Shown here piece after piece: positions 1-5,950 of a stretch of DNA of 10,204 nt. Origin of the DNA: M55B120 sp964426155 (GTDB lineage Bacteria > Actinomycetota > Humimicrobiia > Humimicrobiales > Humimicrobiaceae); contig CAYROY010000054.1 in assembly GCA_964426155.1 (NCBI GenBank), positions 1 through 10,204 on the forward strand. The letters run 5' to 3'. The notes under the pieces were generated by a model. That model saw only the letters and a program-made list of their open reading frames with translations. It was not told the DNA's origin and ran no database searches. The position numbers and the translations under genes are program-made. Each line of letters starts with the position of its first letter. Position 1 is the stretch's first letter.

Positions 1-366
1 TTCAATATCTTCATTTATTGAAGTGTCTTTTTCTATATAAAGATCCTTTCCCGGAAGATATGCCTCTGGTTGATAGTAATCGTAATAGCTTACAAAATAC
101 TCTACTGCATTGTTGGGGAAAAAGTCCCTGAACTCATTGCACAACTGTGCCGCAAGGGTCTTATTCGGGGCAATCACCAGCGTCGGGAGCTTAATGTTCT
201 TAATGACATTTGCTATTGTATAGGTTTTGCCGGAGCCAGTTACTCCAAGGAGGCTCTGATATTTATAATCCCTATGCAAGCCTTCTGTAAGTTCTTCTAT
301 TGCCTTATTTTGATCACCGCGTGGAGAGTAATTTGATACTAATCTGAATATGTTATTCTCTTGCAT
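1..366 (-). CDS. uvrB: Excinuclease ABC subunit B, N-terminal 122 residues (partial)
   Basis: UvrB is the damage-verifying helicase-like subunit of the UvrABC nucleotide excision repair complex. It is loaded onto DNA by UvrA and then recruits UvrC. The visible part starts MQENNIFRLVSNYSPRGDQ, the family's usual N-terminus, followed by the Walker A motif GVTGSGKT at residues 41-48, LVIAPNKTLAAQL at 63-75, and the tyrosine-rich start of the beta-hairpin (YFVSYYDYYQPEAY, 90-103) that inserts between DNA strands. The family is about 650-700 residues, so roughly 80% lies beyond the window edge. The ATG lies inside the end of coaE (14-nt overlap), and the only SD-like bases (AAGG) abut the start codon, so translation is probably coupled to coaE. 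Identification is certain. Confidence 0.97.
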   Translation of the reverse strand, partial: MQENNIFRLVSNYSPRGDQNKAIEELTEGLHRDYKYQSLLGVTGSGKTYTIANVIKNIKLPTLVIAPNKTLAAQLCNEFRDFFPNNAVEYFVSYYDYYQPEAYLPGKDLYIEKDTSINEDIE

Positions 367-967
367 CCTTACTTTTTTTTATGTTATCTATATCATTCAT
401 TATACTACAAGTTTTCTCATACAATCCTTCTTTATCCCCATCATTTAGTATAATATAGTCTACTCTTCCACCATTTATTTTTATATGCTGACCTCTTATC
501 ATCAATCTTACTTCATTTTCGCTCAGACCTTTATTTTTTAAGAATTTTTCTCTTCTTTCTCTGTCCGAGTCCACAAGTATTATATAATCACAAAGAATAT
601 CCAGCTTTGCATCAAATAATACTGCAGCATCTATTATTATATCTTTATAATCATCGGCGGATTTTATAATATTTTTTATTTCCTTTCTAATATAAGGGAA
701 CATTATCCTGTTCAATTTCATCAGGTCTTCTTCTTTTGAAAATACTTTTTCCGCAAGTCTTTTAAAAATAATATTATTTTCTTCATTGAAAATTTCCCCG
801 CTAAAGACCCTTTTTAATTTTAACTTTATCTCAGGATACTTTTCATATAGACCTTTTGCAGTTTTATCCACATCTATAACCATTATGCTGCCGCCGGACT
901 TTTTTATAAAATCAGCTACTGTGCTTTTTCCTGAAGATGCCTTTCCTGTTATTCCAATAATACTAAT
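353..967 (-). CDS. coaE: Dephospho-CoA kinase, apparent AUU start
   Basis: CoaE phosphorylates the 3'-OH of dephospho-CoA with ATP, the last step of cytosolic coenzyme A synthesis. With the start proposed here the protein has 204 residues, the usual family length. It shows a P-loop (GITGKASSGKST, residues 5-16), the substrate-binding MVIDVDKTAKGL, FPYIRKEI, the LID-region IIIDAAVLFDAKLD, LCDYIILVD, and GLSENEVRLMIRGQ. The first in-frame ATG (883-881) would remove the P-loop, and no ATG, GTG or TTG lies upstream before the in-frame stop. An ATT codon at 967-965 sits 8 nt after a clear AAAGGAG, and initiation there gives M-S-I-I-G-I-T-G, a typical CoaE beginning. The P-loop TGKASSGKS differs from the common TGGIGSGKS. 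The gene overlaps uvrB by 14 nt and has no C-terminal GrpB-like extension. Function is well supported; the start is inferred. Confidence 0.88.
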   Translation of the reverse strand: MSIIGITGKASSGKSTVADFIKKSGGSIMVIDVDKTAKGLYEKYPEIKLKLKRVFSGEIFNEENNIIFKRLAEKVFSKEEDLMKLNRIMFPYIRKEIKNIIKSADDYKDIIIDAAVLFDAKLDILCDYIILVDSDRERREKFLKNKGLSENEVRLMIRGQHIKINGGRVDYIILNDGDKEGLYEKTCSIMNDIDNIKKSKDARE

Positions 968-975
968 ATTCCCAG

Positions 976-982
976 CTCCTTT
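976..982 (-). promoter_or_regulatory. Shine-Dalgarno site setting the coaE start
   Basis: AAAGGAG read on the minus strand, followed by an 8-nt spacer and then ATT at 967-965. It is the only strong ribosome-binding site upstream of the CoaE P-loop and no conventional start codon lies within reach in frame. It therefore points to AUU initiation. Confidence 0.65.
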
Positions 983-1066
983 ATGAATTAAAGTTTTTCT
1001 ATTTCAATTATTCTTGTAAATTAAAATGATGGAAAATTTTTAACATTGAAGCACACGGATATTATA

Positions 1067-1095
1067 TTTATAACCTGCACAAGCCAAACAGACAA
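1067..1095 (-). promoter_or_regulatory. Candidate sigma-70-type promoter for coaE-uvrB
   Basis: On the minus strand TTGTCT (1095-1090) is followed by a 17-nt spacer and TATAAA (1072-1067), 4/6 and 5/6 matches to the -35 and -10 consensus. It lies in the 184-nt gap between the rpsA stop and the coaE start, about 100 nt upstream of coaE. No terminator hairpin with a T-run is visible after rpsA, so read-through from rpsA is also possible. AT-rich DNA produces such matches by chance. Confidence 0.4.
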
Positions 1096-1151
1096 TCATA
1101 CAGGTAATTAATACTATAATTGATTTTATTTTAATTCAGTATAAGAATAAA

Positions 1152-2543
1152 TTAATCAAGGTTGGCTTCATCCTTGAGTTCTCTCAGGATTTCCTTGATC
1201 TGTTTCTCTTTTTCATTATCAGGTCCAGTGCTGCTGCCGGGATCATCTCTCTCTTCTTCACCTGAAATGTCCTGCTTTGCAGAATCTCCCACATCAGTAT
1301 CATTTTGCGTTGACTTTTCTGATTTTAAATCTTCCTTTTCCTCTTTTACCGATTCCTTTTCCTCAGGCTTTTTGTCTTCCTTCTTCTTGTCCTCTTCTTT
1401 ACCTGCAACACTTTCTTCTTCTTTTTCTTCTACCGGGTTCTCTACCTGTTTTACACTGAAAGCCATACGCCTTTTGTCAAAATCTATATCTATTATCCTG
1501 ATTATAAGCTCATCACCTATCTTTGCAACATCACTTGGCCTTCTTACAGACTCGTCAGATAACTCTGAAATATGTACAAGCCCCTCCAGACCCTCTTCTA
1601 TCTGGACAAAAAGACCGAATTTTACTATCCTTGTAACCTTGCCATTAACAATATCGTTCCTTGAATATTTCTTTATTTTCTCCATCCATGGATCTTTCTG
1701 GGTCTGCTTTAATCCCAGTGACAGCCTCTGCTTTTCGTAATCTATGTCAAGTATCTCTACATCCACTTTTTGATTTACTTCAACTACTTCCGATGGATGT
1801 TTTACATGATTCCAGGATAATTCTGAGATATGGACCAGGCCATCTACGCCGTCTACATCTACAAAAGCACCGAAATCAGCTATGCTTGTTATAAACCCTT
1901 CTCTTATCTGGCCGACTTCCATATTTTCCATTATCCCTTTTCTCTGTTCCCTTCTCTCGTCTTCTATTATGGCCTTCCTGGAAAGAACAACGTTGTTCCT
2001 GTTTCTATCCACTTCTATGATCTTACATGTACATTTCTCTCCTATATATGAATCAAGATCCCTTGTCTTCCTTACATCTATCAATGATGCGGGCAGAAAG
2101 CCCCTGAGACCTATATCGACTATAAGACCGCCTTTTACGCTTTCAATTATTTCACCTTCAACGGTCTCATTGTTTTCATATATTTTCTCTATTCTTTCAA
2201 AATTCTTTTCCATCTCTGCCCTTTTTTTAGAAAGTATGCATCTTCCATCCTGGTCTTCCTTCTGAAGGACTATGATGTCTATCTCATCATCGACTTTTAG
2301 TACATCTTCCGGCTTAACATTATTCCTTATGGAGACCTCATTTAATGGTATGACCCCTTCCGATTTGAATCCTATGTCTACAAGAACCTCATCCTTCTCT
2401 ATTTTCACAACACGGCCTCTGATTATATCTCCATCTTTAAAGCTAACCATGGTAATATCATAATTGGGGACCATTTCTCCCTTTTCATTTTTTACCATAT
2501 AATTTTCATCAGTCAGTCTTATATTAATATTATTTTCCACCAT
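1152..2543 (-). CDS. rpsA: Ribosomal protein S1, four S1 domains, actinobacterial type
   Basis: S1 binds mRNA on the 30S subunit and helps bring weakly structured or SD-poor messages to the decoding site. Numbered from the chosen ATG (463 residues), four S1 domains lie near 37-107, 124-190, 209-279 and 294-366. Landmarks are DEVLVDIGFKSEGVIP, GGLIVDIGLRGFLPASL, DFGAFVDVDGVDGLVHISELSW and KFGLFVQIEEGLEGLVHISEL. Domain count, the KDPW linker and local wording resemble mycobacterial RpsA. The tail (about 367-463) is a low-complexity Glu/Lys/Asp/Ser stretch ending in a short helix-like segment (KQIKEILRELKDE). The frame also opens at GTG 2594 and ATG 2564. I prefer ATG 2543 because GGAGGT (2557-2562) overlaps the 2564 start, a promoter appears to cover 2594, and the N-terminal length then matches relatives. 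The 14-nt SD spacing is long, so the start remains uncertain. Confidence 0.93.
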   Translation of the reverse strand: MVENNINIRLTDENYMVKNEKGEMVPNYDITMVSFKDGDIIRGRVVKIEKDEVLVDIGFKSEGVIPLNEVSIRNNVKPEDVLKVDDEIDIIVLQKEDQDGRCILSKKRAEMEKNFERIEKIYENNETVEGEIIESVKGGLIVDIGLRGFLPASLIDVRKTRDLDSYIGEKCTCKIIEVDRNRNNVVLSRKAIIEDERREQRKGIMENMEVGQIREGFITSIADFGAFVDVDGVDGLVHISELSWNHVKHPSEVVEVNQKVDVEILDIDYEKQRLSLGLKQTQKDPWMEKIKKYSRNDIVNGKVTRIVKFGLFVQIEEGLEGLVHISELSDESVRRPSDVAKIGDELIIRIIDIDFDKRRMAFSVKQVENPVEEKEEESVAGKEEDKKKEDKKPEEKESVKEEKEDLKSEKSTQNDTDVGDSAKQDISGEEERDDPGSSTGPDNEKEKQIKEILRELKDEANLD

Positions 2544-2584
2544 ATTTTCTTGGTTTACCTCCATTTCCTTCAACATAAACAAAA

Positions 2585-2613
2585 AGAATAACACGCAAGC
2601 GAATAATTATCAA
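2585..2613 (-). promoter_or_regulatory. Candidate promoter for rpsA
   Basis: On the minus strand TTGATA (2613-2608) is followed by exactly 17 nt and TATTCT (2590-2585), 5/6 and 4/6 matches to consensus. Transcription would begin near 2578-2576, downstream of the GTG at 2594. This argues that rpsA starts at 2564 or 2543. The site lies in the short polA-rpsA gap. An AT-only inverted repeat (about 2612-2637) overlaps its -35 end. Confidence 0.4.
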
Positions 2614-2638
2614 TATTTTAAAATCTTTTTAAATATTT

Positions 2639-5377
2639 TTAAATATACCAGTTCTTACCAGTCCTGATATCAACTTTCAATTTGACTTTTAACTCTATGC
2701 AGTTCTCCATGGACTCCCTTACAATTTCTTCAACTTTTTTACAATCGGTCTCTTTAAGTTCAAGTACCAGTTCGTCGTGTACATGAAGAATAATATTGCT
2801 GTCAATATTATTGAGCCTCAGATTATTATAAAGATTTATTGTAGAAAGCTTCATGATATCTGCTGCACTTCCCTGGATAGGAGTATTAACAGCAAGTCTC
2901 TCGCCGAGACTCCTGAGTCTTCCGTTACTGCTTCCAAGTTCCCTTATATATCTCTTCCTGCCAAAAATTGTTGTAGAGTAACCTTTGCTCGAAGCACTTT
3001 GAATAAGGCCTTTTAGAAACTTGCCCACTTCGGGATACCTATCAAAGTATCTCTTTATATATTCCGCCGCTTCCTCCCCGCTTATCGAGAGCCTGCTTGC
3101 AAGTCCGAATTCTGTCATACCATAAATTATCCCAAAATTTATTGCTTTAGCTTTTCTTCTAAGTTCACCGGGGACATTTTTATAATCTACCTCAAATAAC
3201 TCGGAAGCTGTTCTGTTATGTATATCTTCATCTCTGTTAAAAGAGGCTATTAGATTTTTATCCCCGGATAAGTGGGCAAGTATCCTGAGCTCTATCTGTG
3301 AATAGTCCGCTGTCATTAAAAGGTCGTAACCTTTACCCGGTATGAATGCCTTCCTTATCTGTTTTCCATATTCAGTTCTCACTGGTATATTTTGAAGGTT
3401 TGGTTCACTTGAGCTTATCCTTCCGGTAGAAGTCCCCATCTGATTATAGCTCGTATGTATTCTTCCATCATCATTATCAATAAGCTCCGGAAGAACGTCT
3501 ATATATGTATTCTTCAACTTATTTTTTTCTCTGTATTCCAGTATCTTTCCTATTACAGGAGATTTGTCCTCTATTGCCTTTAAAGTCCCTGCGTCAGTAG
3601 AGAGACCTGTTTTTGTCTTTTTAAGAACAGGAAGCTGTAATTTTTCATACAGGATCTTTGATAGCTGCTGTGAAGAATTAATATTAAATCTTTCCCCACA
3701 TAATTTATATATTTCTCCTGTCAATCTGTTTATTTCTATATCATATTCTTTTATAAGCTTTTCGAGATATTTTTTATCTATACTCACACCCCTGTATTCA
3801 ATCTCTGCCAGTATACCTATTAGCGGTTCTTCCAGTTTTCTGTATACATCCATAAGTCCGTTTTTTTCTATCAGATCGATTAGTCTATTTTCTATCATAT
3901 CAAAAACTGAAAGCGCCTTGATAACTGCCTGGTTAATATCCTTCTGCTTCTCTCTACTGCTTCCTTCAGAGAAAACAAAACTCATCTGACTGCCTTTGTC
4001 CAAAGTTTCTGTTTCACCTGAGCCTCCAACCTGTTGAGATTCGATGTTTCCGATATCTATATTAAGTATTTTTTTAGATATATCAGATATACCCGCAGAT
4101 GCACTGACTGGATTAAGCAAAAGGTACATTACCTCAAAATCATTTATAGTACCTTTCATAACCATATTGTATCTTCTCAGGAATTTCATTGCCTGCTTCA
4201 GGTTCATTCCTGATTTTTTTATATCACTGTCCTGAATTACTTCTTTTAATGATTCTATTATCTTTTTATTGGAAGACAACCTGTCATCGACAATATAAGC
4301 AAAAGAACCTCCGCAATAAAGTACAATGCCTCCTGCTTCATGATCCATAAGAATTGTGGAAATGTATAACTTATTATCATTTTTTTTAATAATCATCCTA
4401 ATATCTGAATCTGATGTAATTAAAACAGGTTTTATTTTTGTGGCTTTTATTCCATTATTTATATTATCTCTTATTCTAAAATCAATTATATCCTTATATC
4501 TCGGCAATCTTTCAACAAGTTTCTTAAACTCCAGCTGCTCAAAAATACTTTTTACATTTTCATAATCTATCTTTTTGAAACTGTTCTTAAAAATTTCCGG
4601 ATCTAATTCTAAATCATCCTTTAATGTTGTCAGCTCTTTGCTTATAAAAGCAGCGTCTTTATTTTCTAACAGTATATTTTGTACTTTATTATTTTTAATA
4701 ATACCAATATTTTTATATATGTCTTCAAGACTTCCGAATTCTTTTATAAGCTTTACAGCCGTCTTTGGTCCGATACCTGGTACGCCCGGAATATTATCAG
4801 AGCTGTCGCCCATGAGAGCCAGCAGGTCTCTTACCCTTTCGGGACTTACTCCCATTTTTTCAACTACGCCTTCCTTATCGTATGTAACAGTTTCAGTAAT
4901 GCTTTTTTTGGAAGACAGTACTTTTATCCTGCCTGACACCATCTGAAGCATATCCTTATCGCCGGTCACTATAATAATCTCATCGTATTCCCCGGAAGCG
5001 GCCCTGACAATACTGGCAAGTACATCATCGGCTTCCATACCTTCTTTTTCAATGCACCTGATATTAAAAGAACCCATCACCTCTTTTATAAGGGGCAGCT
5101 GGCCATAAAGCCCTTCAGGCATCTTTTTACGATGCATCTTATACTTTTCAAACATCTCATGTCTGAAAGTTATTCCCTTGCTGTCAAAGGCGCATATCAC
5201 TAATTCCGGATTAAGATCTTCTATCAATCTCATAAGCATGTTTGTGAAACCCAGCACTGCATTTGTCATAACTCCTGAAGAGGTGGTTATCGAATCGGGA
5301 AGGGCATAAAAAGCACGGTAGGCAATATTATTTGAATCTATAAGAACCATTCTTTTTTTCATCTGTACCTGTCCCAT
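2639..5377 (-). CDS. polA: DNA polymerase I with inactive proofreading domain
   Basis: PolA fills gaps in excision repair and removes Okazaki RNA primers. Of 912 residues, about 1-295 form the 5'-nuclease domain, with acidic positions D14, D65, E115/D117/D118, D140/D142 and D191/D194 plus the helix-hairpin-helix PGVPGIGPKTA. About 315-500 is the 3'-5' exonuclease fold, but the metal ligands are gone: the DTE position reads STI (340-342) and NLKYD reads NLKQA (392-396). The polymerase domain follows, with GRISSSEPNLQNIP (652-665), motif A TADYSQIELR (D691), motif B RRKAKAINFGIIYG (R740, K744, F748, Y752) and motif C HVHDE (D868, E869). It should thus polymerise and degrade 5' ends but not proofread, as in M. 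tuberculosis PolA. The start is uncertain: ATG 5377, 5362 and 5350 all lie before the first conserved strand, and none has a convincing SD. Confidence 0.97.
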   Translation of the reverse strand: MGQVQMKKRMVLIDSNNIAYRAFYALPDSITTSSGVMTNAVLGFTNMLMRLIEDLNPELVICAFDSKGITFRHEMFEKYKMHRKKMPEGLYGQLPLIKEVMGSFNIRCIEKEGMEADDVLASIVRAASGEYDEIIIVTGDKDMLQMVSGRIKVLSSKKSITETVTYDKEGVVEKMGVSPERVRDLLALMGDSSDNIPGVPGIGPKTAVKLIKEFGSLEDIYKNIGIIKNNKVQNILLENKDAAFISKELTTLKDDLELDPEIFKNSFKKIDYENVKSIFEQLEFKKLVERLPRYKDIIDFRIRDNINNGIKATKIKPVLITSDSDIRMIIKKNDNKLYISTILMDHEAGGIVLYCGGSFAYIVDDRLSSNKKIIESLKEVIQDSDIKKSGMNLKQAMKFLRRYNMVMKGTINDFEVMYLLLNPVSASAGISDISKKILNIDIGNIESQQVGGSGETETLDKGSQMSFVFSEGSSREKQKDINQAVIKALSVFDMIENRLIDLIEKNGLMDVYRKLEEPLIGILAEIEYRGVSIDKKYLEKLIKEYDIEINRLTGEIYKLCGERFNINSSQQLSKILYEKLQLPVLKKTKTGLSTDAGTLKAIEDKSPVIGKILEYREKNKLKNTYIDVLPELIDNDDGRIHTSYNQMGTSTGRISSSEPNLQNIPVRTEYGKQIRKAFIPGKGYDLLMTADYSQIELRILAHLSGDKNLIASFNRDEDIHNRTASELFEVDYKNVPGELRRKAKAINFGIIYGMTEFGLASRLSISGEEAAEYIKRYFDRYPEVGKFLKGLIQSASSKGYSTTIFGRKRYIRELGSSNGRLRSLGERLAVNTPIQGSAADIMKLSTINLYNNLRLNNIDSNIILHVHDELVLELKETDCKKVEEIVRESMENCIELKVKLKVDIRTGKNWYI

Positions 5378-5564
5378 ATATCCATTATATTTATATATCT
5401 ATGGATTTAAAATCAGAAAATTTAACCTTAAATTAAAAACAATATAAATCAAATCAATGTAAATTTTATGCAATAAATCATTATTCATTATAAACAATAT
5501 TTTTTATATTATAACATCAACTAAAAATTAAATATAAGATAAGGAAGACGTGGAATATATTTTC

Positions 5565-5593
5565 TTGATTATAGCATTGATAAATTGTATGAT
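5565..5593 (+). promoter_or_regulatory. Promoter of the tRNA-Leu gene
   Basis: TTGATT (5565-5570), a 17-nt spacer and TATGAT (5588-5593) match the -35 and -10 consensus at 4/6 and 5/6. The -10 ends 9 nt before the mature tRNA 5' end, which would give a very short 5' leader. Spacing and position make this the most convincing promoter in the window. The rest of the 225-nt gap between polA and the tRNA is AT-rich. A polA promoter must lie there on the other strand, but I could not single one out. Confidence 0.6.
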
Positions 5594-5602
5594 TTTTATC
5601 GT

Positions 5603-5691
5603 GCCGAAGTGGCGGAATTGGCAGACGCGCTGGACTCAAAATCCAGTGGGCCGAAAGGTTCGTGCCGGTTCGACCCCGGCCTTCGGCACCA
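5603..5691 (+). tRNA. tRNA-Leu, anticodon CAA
   Basis: A complete class II tRNA of 89 nt with an encoded 3' CCA. The acceptor stem is GCCGAAG (5603-5609) with CTTCGGC (5681-5687), the discriminator is A5688 and CCA is 5689-5691. The anticodon stem CTGGA/TCCAG (5630-5634 and 5642-5646) encloses loop CTCAAAA with anticodon CAA at 5637-5639, which reads UUG leucine codons. The long variable arm (GGGCC-GAAA-GGTTC) and the T arm GCCGG-TTCGACC-CCGGC (5664-5680) are intact. It is the only plus-strand gene, divergent from polA and convergent with dapA. No intrinsic terminator is visible downstream. Confidence 0.97.
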
Positions 5692-5746
5692 TCCTATTTT
5701 CAATTTCACTACAATATTTATCATCTAACTGCAGCACATTCAACCT

Positions 5747-5778
5747 GTTTCAATCCACGCACCCGCACGGGATGCAGC
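5747..5778 (-). repeat. Solitary type I-C-like CRISPR repeat
   Basis: On the plus strand this 32-nt stretch begins GTTTCAATCCACGCACCC and ends GGGATGCAGC. From memory of the family, type I-C repeats are 32 nt, read GTTTCAATCCACGCACCC on this strand and end near GGGGTGCGAC. The first 19 bases therefore fit exactly and the rest differs in a few places. On the minus strand, the usual crRNA orientation, it folds as GCATCC-loop CGTGC-GGGTGC (one T:G wobble) and ends in the handle sequence ATTGAAAC. No second copy occurs within a repeat-plus-spacer distance on either side and no cas gene is in the window. It lies 55 nt past the tRNA 3' end. It may be an array remnant, a collapsed array or a stand-alone CRISPR-like RNA. 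Confidence 0.7.
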
Positions 5779-5821
5779 TAATATAAAATATTTTTATATC
5801 AGTTTATTAATATATTATTAC

Positions 5822-5858
5822 GCAGGTAAATATTTGATTATTAAGAAATTTAACCTGC
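5822..5858. repeat. Inverted repeat in the dapA-tRNA intergenic region
   Basis: GCAGGTAAAT (5822-5831) pairs with ATTTAACCTGC (5848-5858), giving 10 base pairs with one bulged A and a 16-nt AT-rich loop. No T-run follows on either strand, so it is not a classical intrinsic terminator. It could slow or end dapA transcription, be a protein-binding site, or be chance. The remaining sequence between the solitary repeat (5747-5778) and dapA is almost pure A/T with no ORF or RNA gene that I recognise. Confidence 0.35.
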
Positions 5859-5950
5859 TGGAAAAATGGCTAAACCGAATATAATATAATAAAATTTATT
5901 TAAGAAAATTTAATCGATTTTTAAAATATTTAAGAAGTTATTTAAAAAAA

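Noticed and set aside
1162..1740. Long plus-strand open frame opposite the rpsA 3' end
   Set aside because: It is the antisense of the Glu/Lys-rich S1 tail, giving a Ser/Phe/Leu-rich nonsense protein, and rpsA on the other strand is certain.
1152..2594. IspH-S1 fusion as found in clostridia
   Set aside because: No IspH sequence precedes the S1 domains; the upstream gene is polA and ends 44 nt before the longest possible S1 frame.
2544..2594. GTG at 2594 as the start of rpsA
   Set aside because: It has no SD, gives a hydrophobic extra N-terminus (LFFLFML) unlike S1 proteins, and falls between the -35 and -10 of the likely promoter.
2612..2637. AT-only inverted repeat after polA as an intrinsic terminator
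   Set aside because: The stem is purely A/T with mismatches and no T-run in the right place. It more likely reflects base composition, and it overlaps the rpsA promoter candidate.
5603..5691. tRNA 3' end as an integration site of a mobile element
   Set aside because: I found no direct repeat of the tRNA 3' end elsewhere in the window, and no integrase or other element gene. The downstream region is too short and empty.
5697..5710. A possible second, degenerate CRISPR repeat (TTTTCAAT on the plus strand) near the tRNA 3' end
   Set aside because: Only the TTTCAAT core matches, the hairpin part is absent, and it lies 49 nt from the solitary repeat, not at a repeat-plus-spacer distance of about 65-68 nt.
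5550..5786. Plus-strand open frame spanning the tRNA
   Set aside because: It runs through the whole tRNA-Leu and the solitary repeat, has no SD site and no protein-like composition.
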